From positions 40,523 through 45,814 of the forward strand of contig DEMY01000051.1 of NCBI GenBank assembly GCA_002359425.1: DNA of 5,292 bases, given 5' to 3'. Origin of the DNA: Clostridiales bacterium UBA2658 (GTDB lineage: Bacteria; Bacillota; Clostridia; Oscillospirales; Oscillospiraceae). Below the pieces are notes generated by a model. It was not told where the DNA came from. It saw only the letters and a program-made list of their open reading frames with translations, and searched no databases. The position numbers and the translations under genes are program-made. Shown here piece by piece: positions 1 through 4,916 of this stretch. How positions within the stretch are numbered: position 1 is the stretch's first letter; each line of letters starts with the position of its first letter.

Positions 1-16
1 TAACGCGGATGGCAAC

Positions 17-38
17 GAACGAATTTACTTATTCGTTC
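17..38. promoter_or_regulatory. Inverted repeat, candidate TetR operator
   Basis: GAACGAAT (17-24), a 6-nt spacer, then ATTCGTTC (31-38) form a perfect 8-bp inverted repeat. It lies 44 bp before the start codon of the TetR-family gene and overlaps the best promoter candidate. TetR-family dimers typically bind such palindromes and repress their own genes, so an autoregulatory operator is the natural inference. The match is seen directly; the binding is inferred. Confidence 0.5.
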
Positions 39-52
39 AATTATGATACGAT
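24..52 (+). promoter_or_regulatory. Possible sigma-A promoter of the TetR gene
   Basis: TTTACT (24-29) and TACGAT (47-52) are separated by 17 bp; each matches four of six bases of the -35 and -10 consensus. An alternative -10, TATGAT at 42-47, is closer to consensus but has no well-spaced -35. The -35 sits inside the inverted repeat at 17-38, which would let a bound repressor block RNA polymerase. Confidence 0.3.
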
Positions 53-81
53 TACTACAGATTGTTTGAGGGGGCATCGTC

Positions 82-642
82 ATGATCAACCAGACAAAGG
101 AATATATCCTCAGTGTTTTCAATGACATGCTGAAAACAACATCCATGCAAAAGATAACGGTCGAGGGCATCTGCCGCCGTGCGCAGATCGCGAAGTCAAC
201 ATTTTACAAATATTACCTAGACAAGTTTGACATCATGAACTACAACTATCAGCTCGTGATCGACACGAGCATCAAGTCGCGCGACGATTACACCTGGGAG
301 GAGCTTTTCAAGGCCATTCTGGACTTTATGCAGGCGCACGCGAGTGAAATGCGCAAAAGCTTTGAGACGCAGGGCATAAACAGCTTCAATTGCTTCATGT
401 ACAACTACTCCTATAACCTTGTGGAAACGACCTCAAATATTGTCCGTAATGGGTATCTCTCGCCGCAGGAGGCGTTTCAGACAAGCGTGTTTTGCCACGG
501 GGCCGTGGACATGTGTCAGGACTGGCTCGACGAAAAGTTCGACCTCTCTTCGGCGGAGGCGGCGGCTCTGCTCGTGCCCATGCTTCCGCCGAGCCTCATT
601 GTGCTCCCGCCAAGACTTCTGCCCGACAGACAGGCAAATTAA
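82..642 (+). CDS. TetR/AcrR-family transcriptional regulator
   Basis: A 186-aa DNA-binding repressor, a normal length for the TetR family. Residues 1-50 form the N-terminal helix-turn-helix domain: a first helix with YILSVFNDML, then ITVEGICRRAQIAKSTFYKYY, the classic pattern of a helix ending in a recognition helix with STFYKYY, followed by a DKFDI turn. The rest is a helical ligand-binding and dimerisation region with no recognisable ligand pocket; its length and style resemble the DhaS-like C-terminal class. The ATG at 82 is supported by GAGGGGG at 68-74, seven bases upstream. The last 25 residues are proline-rich and atypical, so the C-terminus may have drifted. It stands alone: a terminator follows and no obvious target gene is adjacent, so its inducer and regulon cannot be told from the window. 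A perfect inverted repeat upstream suggests autoregulation. Confidence 0.9.
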   Translation: MINQTKEYILSVFNDMLKTTSMQKITVEGICRRAQIAKSTFYKYYLDKFDIMNYNYQLVIDTSIKSRDDYTWEELFKAILDFMQAHASEMRKSFETQGINSFNCFMYNYSYNLVETTSNIVRNGYLSPQEAFQTSVFCHGAVDMCQDWLDEKFDLSSAEAAALLVPMLPPSLIVLPPRLLPDRQAN

Positions 643-675
643 GTGGTACTCCGTAAGCATCAAATCTTTGGATAC

Positions 676-715
676 ACAAAGGCCCGCTGAAGTTTAAGCT
701 TCGGCGGGCCTTTGT
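676..715 (+). terminator. Strong hairpin terminator after the TetR gene
   Basis: Two 17-nt arms (676-692 and 699-715) pair with a single G-T wobble around a 6-nt TTTAAG loop. The core is GGCCCGC/GCGGGCC and the stem ends in CCTTTGT, giving a short U-containing tract within the 3' arm. It lies 34 bp after the TetR stop. The mirror strand also ends in CCTTTGT, so it could stop transcription from both sides. Confidence 0.8.
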
Positions 716-995
716 AGGGACACGGTATTCAGTTGGTGCGTTCCACGGCAGCGGCTTATCCGTTTGTTCCGGATCGTCCGGTAGTCTTATGGACCCAGCT
801 GATATATCAATAAAATCATCTGCGGGATACCATCTATACAACTTTTTTACATAAAAACTATTAGAATGCCTATTCTATCGGCCGCTGATTTAATGGCTGG
901 ATAAACCTCGCAAGATATATCAATACCTGCAGGTTGATTAGCTGAATCGACGACAAGCATGTAACACCCTTTTGTCCGCCGAATGCTTCATCCAT
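716..995 (-). pseudogene. Possible remnant of a decayed minus-strand gene
   Basis: No intact gene lies here, yet the minus strand reads as protein-like sequence in three successive frames. From an ATG at 995-993 comes MDEAFGGQKGV; from an ATG at 960-958 a 37-codon frame contains VDSANQPAGIDIS and VYPAIKSAADRIGI and stops at 847-849; from about 860 a third frame contains YRWYPADDFIDISAG and LPDDPEQTDKPLPWNAP and then runs into the terminator and the antisense of the TetR gene. Shifts near 965 and near 860 would join them into one protein. I do not recognise the family. The composition looks coding, unlike ordinary intergenic DNA, but chance open frames cannot be excluded, so this is a low-confidence call. 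Confidence 0.3.
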
Positions 996-1062
996 AAATT
1001 AACAGACCGCGCTATATGGTATGCTATTTTACCGATACACCGGATTAATGCACTTTTGCACA

Positions 1063-1094
1063 GTCAAATACATACATATAAATTAGCATACATT
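1063..1094 (+). promoter_or_regulatory. Candidate sigma-E (sporulation) promoter
   Basis: CATACATT at 1087-1094 matches the CATACAnT -10 consensus of sigma-E at every defined position. An AT-rich segment, GTCAAATA or AATACAT (1063-1073), lies 13-16 bp upstream as the possible -35, where the match is weaker. Transcription would begin near 1101, leaving a leader of about 35 nt before the glycosidase start. The B. subtilis homologue yaaH is sigma-E dependent, which fits. Confidence 0.45.
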
Positions 1095-1137
1095 GTGGGT
1101 ATACAGACGGCACTATGTGAGAGGAGCGTGGTTTCGA

Positions 1138-2418
1138 TTGATTATACATGTAGTAAAGCCGGGGGACAGCGTATATAGAATGTCCCGGGAATATGGAGTC
1201 CCAGTTGATACAATCATTGCGGCAAACCGGCTTACAAATCCCGAACAGCTTGTTGTGGGGCAGGCTATCGTAATACCCGGCGATTTTTTTAATTATACGG
1301 TTCGGCCCGGGCAGTCAATGTATAGCATAGCCCAGAATTTTGGAATACCGTTAAATACGCTGATCCAGATTAATTCGCAGATTTCCGATCCAAGCAGTAT
1401 TCGACCGGGACAGACGATAATCATCCCGCTCCAGCCCCCAAAAGGGCGGGAGATACTGGTCAACGGTTTTGTATTTCCAAGCGTTTCCCCGAACGTTTTG
1501 CGGGATACTTCCCCATTCCTCGCATATTTGAGCATATTCAGCTATCAGGTCAGGCCTGACGGAAGCCTGAAAACCATTAACGACACGGGACCTGTCACGG
1601 CGGCACTGAATATGGGTGTTGCGCCTCTGATGGTCATCACAAATATCGAGGAGGGTTCCGGCTTCAGCAGTGAACTGGCGAACGCTATTCTGACGGATAC
1701 CCAGGTGCAGAACACTCTGCTCAATAACGTCATTGCCGTTATGAAGGAAAAGAATTATTACGGACTGGTTATTGACTTTGAATATGTCTTCCCTGAGGAC
1801 AGACAAAACCTTGTGGATTTCATAAGCAGAGCGGTCAACAGGCTGCATCCTCTGGGCTATAAGGTATCGGTTGCGCTGGCTCCGAAAAACAGAGCGAATC
1901 AAAAGGGCCTTTTGTATGAGGCGCACGACTATCCGTCGATCGGAGCAATCGCGGACTATGTCATCCTGATGACGTATGAATGGGGGTATCTGCGCGGTCC
2001 CGCGATGGCCGTTGCTCCCGTCGATCAGGTACGAAAGGTGCTCGACTACGCAACTGGCGTCATTCCCAGTGAAAAGATTCTGATGGGAATGCCGAACTAT
2101 GGATATGATTGGACGCTTCCGTTTGTCAAAGGCTCCGCAGCTCGGATTTTGACCAACTACGGCGCAGTTTCGCTGGCCGCAAAAGTCGGCGCCAACATCC
2201 AATACGATCCCGTTTCGCAGGCCCCGTTCTTCAATTATTACAGTAGTGAAGGGGAACTGCACGAAGTCTGGTTTGATGATGCGAGAAGCATCGCAGCCAG
2301 ATTAGAACTTGTGGATGAATATGATCTGGCTGGCGTGAGCTATTGGACGACAAACAATTACTTTGCTCCAAACTGGATTGTTCTTGATTCTATGTATACA
2401 GTCAAAAAGGTCATTTAG
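1138..2418 (+). CDS. yaaH: Spore cortex N-acetylglucosaminidase, YaaH/SleL type (LysM-LysM-GH18)
   Basis: A peptidoglycan hydrolase of the spore. From the TTG at 1138 the protein is 426 aa, almost the same as B. subtilis YaaH and Bacillus SleL. Two LysM domains come first: residues 1-48 (VVKPGDSVYRMSREYGVP to QAIVIPG) and about 50-97 (TVRPGQSMYSIAQNFGIP to QTIIIP); these bind the glycan chain. The GH18 barrel fills about 106-426, with catalytic VIDFEYV (Asp213, Glu215 as the acid), MTYEWGYLRGPAMAV, MGMPNYGYDWTLPF, and SYWTTNNYFAPNW near the end. The family cleaves cortex muramic-lactam glycan during germination and is usually laid down in the coat. An upstream ATG at 1093 is also in frame, but TTG is preferred because GAGAGGAG lies at 1119-1126 and because the family begins directly with the LysM domain. 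There is no signal peptide, as in YaaH. It is monocistronic, with a sigma-E-like promoter upstream. Confidence 0.92.
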   Translation: MIIHVVKPGDSVYRMSREYGVPVDTIIAANRLTNPEQLVVGQAIVIPGDFFNYTVRPGQSMYSIAQNFGIPLNTLIQINSQISDPSSIRPGQTIIIPLQPPKGREILVNGFVFPSVSPNVLRDTSPFLAYLSIFSYQVRPDGSLKTINDTGPVTAALNMGVAPLMVITNIEEGSGFSSELANAILTDTQVQNTLLNNVIAVMKEKNYYGLVIDFEYVFPEDRQNLVDFISRAVNRLHPLGYKVSVALAPKNRANQKGLLYEAHDYPSIGAIADYVILMTYEWGYLRGPAMAVAPVDQVRKVLDYATGVIPSEKILMGMPNYGYDWTLPFVKGSAARILTNYGAVSLAAKVGANIQYDPVSQAPFFNYYSSEGELHEVWFDDARSIAARLELVDEYDLAGVSYWTTNNYFAPNWIVLDSMYTVKKVI

Positions 2419-2604
2419 ATTTGTTGATATTACCGTATTTTAGGAACCGTCGATTGTGCCCCAAAGCTGTTCACAACAGGGTATGGGTTATAGCTTTATA
2501 TTGAAGATTTTGCTCCCGATAGTGCCACGCCTGGACTGATTACTTCCTTAGCGTGAAAGAATGAGCATAAATGTGCGTATATCGCTGCGTTGCGCCTCCT
2601 CTTT

Positions 2605-2629
2605 GCGGCAAAAGTCAGACTTTTGCCGC
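2605..2629. repeat. Perfect 12-bp inverted repeat
   Basis: GCGGCAAAAGTC (2605-2616), a single A, then GACTTTTGCCGC (2618-2629) pair perfectly and could form a tight hairpin. Neither strand shows a T-run after it, so it is not a standard terminator. It may be a protein-binding palindrome or part of a dispersed repeat. Confidence 0.6.
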
Positions 2630-2701
2630 GAGTACGAAAGAAAGCGCAAATATCTCCAACACGACAGAGCAGCGCTTGGGAATCCGCGTTTTCGGCAACC
2701 C

Positions 2702-2724
2702 CCCTTTTGAAAAAATAAAAAGGG
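2702..2724. repeat. Small CCCTTTT/AAAAGGG hairpin
   Basis: CCCTTTT (2702-2708) and AAAAGGG (2718-2724) form a 7-bp stem around an A-rich loop. It is one of several hairpins in this intergenic segment. No function can be assigned. Confidence 0.4.
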
Positions 2725-2753
2725 CGTCGGTCAAATCTGCTCATTTGCAACAG

Positions 2754-2796
2754 CGGGTGTTATGCTCCGGAGGGTTCAAATCCCTACAGCTACCCG
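2754..2796 (+). other. Isolated tRNA T-arm-like motif
   Basis: AGGG-TTCAAAT-CCCT (2771-2785) has exactly the geometry of a tRNA T arm: a 7-nt TTCAAAT loop closed by G-C. An outer CGGGT (2754-2758) / ACCCG (2792-2796) pairing encloses it. No matching acceptor strand, D arm or anticodon arm is visible upstream, so this is not a functional tRNA gene. It could be the 3' scrap of a tRNA left by an integrative element, or chance. Confidence 0.35.
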
Positions 2797-2863
2797 TAAA
2801 CTGCGTTTTGCATCTTCGGAAAAACACAAAAGATTCAGGGTCCTTAAAACCCCGAAAAAACCT

Positions 2864-2897
2864 GATGCAGCCGGCGTTTGAGCCGACTGCATCTTTT
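2864..2897. terminator. Bidirectional hairpin terminator
   Basis: GATGCAGCCGGC (2864-2875) pairs with GCCGACTGCATC (2882-2893) with one C-A mismatch around a GTTTGA loop. On the + strand TTTT follows directly (2894-2897). On the minus strand the stem is followed by AGG and then six Ts. It most likely ended the decayed minus-strand redox operon and marks its downstream edge. Confidence 0.7.
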
Positions 2898-3214
2898 CTC
2901 GCCCGTAAGGGTGGAATCGGTGTCGGGCGCCTTGCCGGCGACGAACTTTTTGATCTTATCGATGGCGACGTCCAGCTCGCCGCGCGTACACCGTTTTCAC
3001 ACTTGTGTGGACGGATGCGGTCGCAGATGGCTGGGAACGGGTTTTCCTTCGATGAGCTCAAGCGCGACCGCATAATCTTCTTCAGTGGCCTTGCGGATGT
3101 AGCCCTGAACGGCGATATGCGCCGGACAGGTCGTTTTGCAGGGGGGAGGGGCCGGTCTCAACGGCATCTTTGCGGTTTTCCCGGTAATCCGGATTCTATT
3201 TTTTTGGTCCCCAT
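2895..3214 (-). pseudogene. Frameshifted N-terminal Fe-S domain of an FAD-dependent oxidoreductase
   Basis: The minus strand carries the N-terminal 4Fe-4S domain typical of glutamate-synthase-small-subunit-like NAD(P)H oxidoreductases, broken into pieces. In order: a possible ATG at 3214, NPDYRENRKDAVETGPSP, then CKTTCPAHIAVQGYI to YAVALELI, then ENPFPAICDRIRPHKCE, then CTRGELDVAIDKIKKFVAGK. Each piece is in a different frame from the one before. The breaks lie near 3197, in a six-G run (3141-3146, + strand), near 3048 and near 2992. In relatives the third piece reads C-x2-x-C-P-H-x-C; here the second Cys is Arg (CGT at 3013-3011), so a cluster ligand is lost too. Everything after the first ~110 residues (FAD and NAD domains) is missing, and the reading ends in the terminator hairpin. 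It lies 32 bp downstream of hypA and has no clear ribosome binding site. Dead with high likelihood. Confidence 0.8.
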
Positions 3215-3246
3215 TTTAGCTGAGACGCTGGGGCTGATGCGCTGTT

Positions 3247-3590
3247 TTAGCAGGTTTCTATCTCCTTGATGTTGACTTCGTTGCCCGCGTAAAGCCAGGT
3301 TTTGTCGCTGCCACAGTGAGGACAGATATTTCGTACTGCACCGTGGAATAGGTTTTTCCGCAGTTTTCGCAGTACGTTATGGCGTCGATCTGCTAGACGC
3401 GCAACTTGCTGCCCTTGAGAAGCTCGGATTTCTCCGCAGCCCACTTCCAGCAGTCCGTCAGGTATGCCGGAACAACGCCGGAAACCTCTCCGATCTCTAG
3501 CGTGACGCTCGAGACCTTTGTGAGTTCGTTCTGCTTACCGATATCCTCCACGGATTTGATGATATGAAATACGATTCCTAATTCGTGCAT
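3247..3590 (-). pseudogene. hypA: hypA pseudogene (hydrogenase/urease nickel chaperone)
   Basis: HypA delivers nickel to [NiFe]-hydrogenase (or urease) during maturation, using an N-terminal Met-His-Glu nickel site and a CxxC/CxxC zinc finger. Here the ATG at 3590 opens with MHELGIVFHIIKSVEDI and continues through LEIGEVSGVVPAYLTDCWKWA, a clear match. At 3395-3393 a TAG interrupts the frame (LRV, stop, QIDAITYCENCGKTY); in relatives the position usually holds an ordinary residue. Past it, near 3325-3337, the frame shifts, and CPHCGSDKTWLYAGNEVNIKEIETC follows to a TAA at 3249-3247. All four zinc Cys are still legible across the breaks, so inactivation looks recent. Total span of about 114 codons is the normal HypA length. 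It starts 6 bp after the oxidoreductase stop, so the two were one operon. No hydrogenase genes are in the window. Confidence 0.88.
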
Positions 3591-3596
3591 TGCTTC

Positions 3597-4316
3597 TTAT
3601 TTTTCCTTATTGAACAGGATTTTGACGCCGCGCTTTGCCATGTAGGGCAGCAGCGTCTTGACCTTGTCTTCAGGAACCACCATTTTGCTGCATTCGGGGT
3701 GCTCGCGGTGCAGCTTGATGGCGTCGAATGCGCACTTCGTGGTGCAGACGCCGCAGCCGATGCACTTGTTCGGGTCGACGACGGACGCGCTGCAGCCGAG
3801 ACAGCGGGCCGTTTCGGCCTTGACCTGTTCCTCGGTAAAGAGCTCGCGTTCGTCATGGAAGCTTTTTGCGACATTCTTTTTCACGCCGGGAATTTGACGT
3901 GGGGTCTTGTCGTAGCTGCCGAGGGCGATGGCAACGTTCTGCTTGTCAAGCTCGATAAACTGCCGGCGATTGCGACCAATGAGAAGGTTGCTCTGCGGCT
4001 GCACAAAGCGGTGGATAGAGACCGCGCCCTCCTTGCCGGCGGCAATGGCGTCGATGGCAAACTTCGGGCCGGTATAGACGTCGCCGCCGACGAAGATGTC
4101 CGGCTCGGTGGTCTGGTAGGTGACGGCGTCGGCAACGGCGCCGTTGCCGCGGCCAAGCTCGACTTTGGTACCCTTGAGCAAATCGCCCCAGAGAATGCTC
4201 TGGCCGACGGAGAGCAAAACGTTTTCACACGCGACGGTCTGCGTGTCGTTTTCGTCGTAAAGCGGAGAGAACTTGAGCCCGGGGTCGGTGATGTCCGTGA
4301 TTTTCAAACCTTCCAT
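3597..4316 (-). CDS. C-terminal fragment of a Fe-S/FAD NAD(P)H oxidoreductase
   Basis: A 239-aa open frame matching only the C-terminal third of large glutamate-synthase-small-subunit-like oxidoreductases, cytoplasmic enzymes that move electrons between NAD(P)H, flavin and ferredoxin-type clusters. Visible parts: NVLLSVGQS (31-40) and DIFVGGDVYTGPKFAIDAI (73-91), the end of the pyridine-nucleotide-disulfide fold with the FAD-contacting GGD; then CLGC (172-175) and a ferredoxin-like C185-x2-C188-x2-C191-x3-C195. The N-terminal dicluster domain and the first nucleotide-binding motif are absent, so it cannot be a complete enzyme. No frameshift is seen inside it. The ATG at 4316 has an excellent GGAGGAAG (4329-4322) five bases upstream, so the fragment may still be translated. 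Upstream sequence is unrelated AT-rich DNA, so the truncation point is near 4316-4340. hypA follows 6 bp downstream. It could be annotated as a pseudogene. Confidence 0.8.
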   Translation of the reverse strand: MEGLKITDITDPGLKFSPLYDENDTQTVACENVLLSVGQSILWGDLLKGTKVELGRGNGAVADAVTYQTTEPDIFVGGDVYTGPKFAIDAIAAGKEGAVSIHRFVQPQSNLLIGRNRRQFIELDKQNVAIALGSYDKTPRQIPGVKKNVAKSFHDERELFTEEQVKAETARCLGCSASVVDPNKCIGCGVCTTKCAFDAIKLHREHPECSKMVVPEDKVKTLLPYMAKRGVKILFNKEK

Positions 4317-4339
4317 AATAACTTCCTCCGATATAAAAA

Positions 4340-4618
4340 TTGTGCCTGCGGCAAATTTTGCTCTGGCTTAAGGGCTATGAAAGCAATTTTTTGGCACATG
4401 AAACAAATAAAGATGTTATTGTAAAAGGCGAATTTTGTTGTACTGGGTCAGACGAAACGGTTGTCATAGCCAAGAGAATTACAGCAGATCAGGCAGGTAA
4501 CCATAATCCCAAGAAGCTTGAGGAACAAACTCAGACTTTTCGCCTTCCAAAATACGAATGCCTCATTGAAAAATGGAGTCAGTATCAAATATCTATAGAG
4601 ACGGCTTCGTATTTGTAA
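4340..4618 (+). CDS. Unidentified AT-rich reading frame, probably a gene fragment
   Basis: A 92-codon + strand frame from a TTG at 4340 to TAA at 4618, or a shorter version from a later start. I do not recognise it. The translation looks protein-like (for example HETNKDVIVKGEFCCTGSDE and KYECLIEKWSQYQISIETAS), with normal amino-acid balance and a codon use much richer in A and T than the flanking Fe-S genes. No ribosome binding site precedes the TTG; the sequence just before it is the ribosome binding site of the opposite-strand oxidoreductase fragment. It therefore looks like the 3' end of a foreign gene whose beginning was lost at a junction near 4331-4345, the same place where the oxidoreductase is truncated. 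No membrane segment, signal peptide or known motif is visible. Confidence 0.4.
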   Translation: MCLRQILLWLKGYESNFLAHETNKDVIVKGEFCCTGSDETVVIAKRITADQAGNHNPKKLEEQTQTFRLPKYECLIEKWSQYQISIETASYL

Positions 4619-4646
4619 TGCTGTTCATTGCTCAAAACGGCGCGCA

Positions 4647-4853
4647 TCATTCGGCCGCCGGTTCCTCTCCCGCAGGCTTGTCAAAGCGCATGCAGCTTCC
4701 GTCGGGATGCCAGCAGATAAAGCCGTGACTGGGATAGGGACAGCCAATGCAGCGTCCGAAGCGGGTGCAGACCGGCTTTTTCGGTGGCTCCGGCGGACAA
4801 GAGGGCGCATACATTCGGCTGACGCTGTTTGTACAGATCTCGTCTAATTTCAT
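4647..4853 (-). CDS. Small Cys-rich protein, ICE-associated type
   Basis: A 68-aa protein with seven Cys. The core is C29-x5-C35-x2-C38-x8-C47-x6-C54, with His43 and His49 in between (TRFGRCIGCPYPSHGFICWH), preceded by a Pro-rich stretch (APSCPPEPPKKP). The spacing suggests a zinc ribbon or small metal-binding knuckle; this is inference. The ATG at 4853 has AAAGGA (4867-4862) eight bases upstream, a good site, and the frame ends cleanly at TGA (4649-4647). It lies downstream of, and on the same strand as, a protein resembling conjugative-element accessory proteins, and short Cys-rich proteins of this look occur in such elements as far as I recall. A terminator separates the two genes, so it may need its own promoter or live on read-through. 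Function unknown. Confidence 0.65.
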   Translation of the reverse strand: MKLDEICTNSVSRMYAPSCPPEPPKKPVCTRFGRCIGCPYPSHGFICWHPDGSCMRFDKPAGEEPAAE

Positions 4854-4874
4854 CGGGATTGTCCTTTCTAAAAA

Positions 4875-4911
4875 GAGCGCCGGTTTGCGGCTTTACCCGC
4901 AAACGGCGCTC
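4875..4911 (-). terminator. Strong rho-independent terminator
   Basis: On the minus strand GAGCGCCGTTTGCGG (4911-4897) pairs with CCGCAAACCGGCGCTC (4890-4875) with a single bulged base, around a short GTAAAG loop, and is followed directly by five Ts (4874-4870). It begins 6 bp after the stop of the right-edge gene and lies between it and the 68-aa gene, whose ribosome binding site follows the T-run at once. Confidence 0.85.
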
Positions 4912-4916
4912 TTGAA

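Larger units (their letters stand above)
2419..2863. other. Non-coding, hairpin-rich intergenic segment
   Basis: About 450 bp with no convincing gene on either strand; frames that stay open here have no family features. It holds a weak stem-loop just after the glycosidase (CTGTT 2467-2471 / AACAG 2475-2479), a perfect 12-bp palindrome (2605-2629), a CCCTTTT/AAAAGGG hairpin (2702-2724) and a tRNA T-arm-like motif (2771-2785). No clear rho-independent terminator follows the glycosidase. The density of small hairpins is typical of a dispersed intergenic repeat or of mobile-element scar DNA, which is an inference only. Confidence 0.5.

Noticed and set aside
1093..1137. ATG at 1093 as the start of the glycosidase
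   Set aside because: No ribosome binding site precedes it, it lies inside the probable sigma-E -10 box, and the extra 15 residues do not belong to the LysM domain.
1351..2262. 303-codon open frame on the minus strand opposite the glycosidase
   Set aside because: It is antisense to a strongly recognised LysM-GH18 protein, has no ribosome binding site and no family features; it is a shadow of the real gene.
2690..2800. Complete tRNA gene
   Set aside because: Only a T-arm-like hairpin is present; no acceptor strand, D arm or anticodon arm can be paired upstream.
2571..3269. 232-codon open frame on the + strand across the intergenic block and the broken Fe-S domain
   Set aside because: It crosses a terminator hairpin and lies antisense to recognisable Fe-S sequence; no coding features or start signal.
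3393..3395. Recoding of the in-frame TAG in hypA (for example as pyrrolysine)
   Set aside because: A separate frameshift lies about 60 bp downstream, and HypA proteins do not carry an essential recoded residue at this place; simple pseudogene decay explains both.
3585..4424. 279-codon open frame on the + strand opposite the oxidoreductase fragment
   Set aside because: The minus strand encodes clear FAD and ferredoxin motifs here; the + strand frame is a codon-bias mirror.
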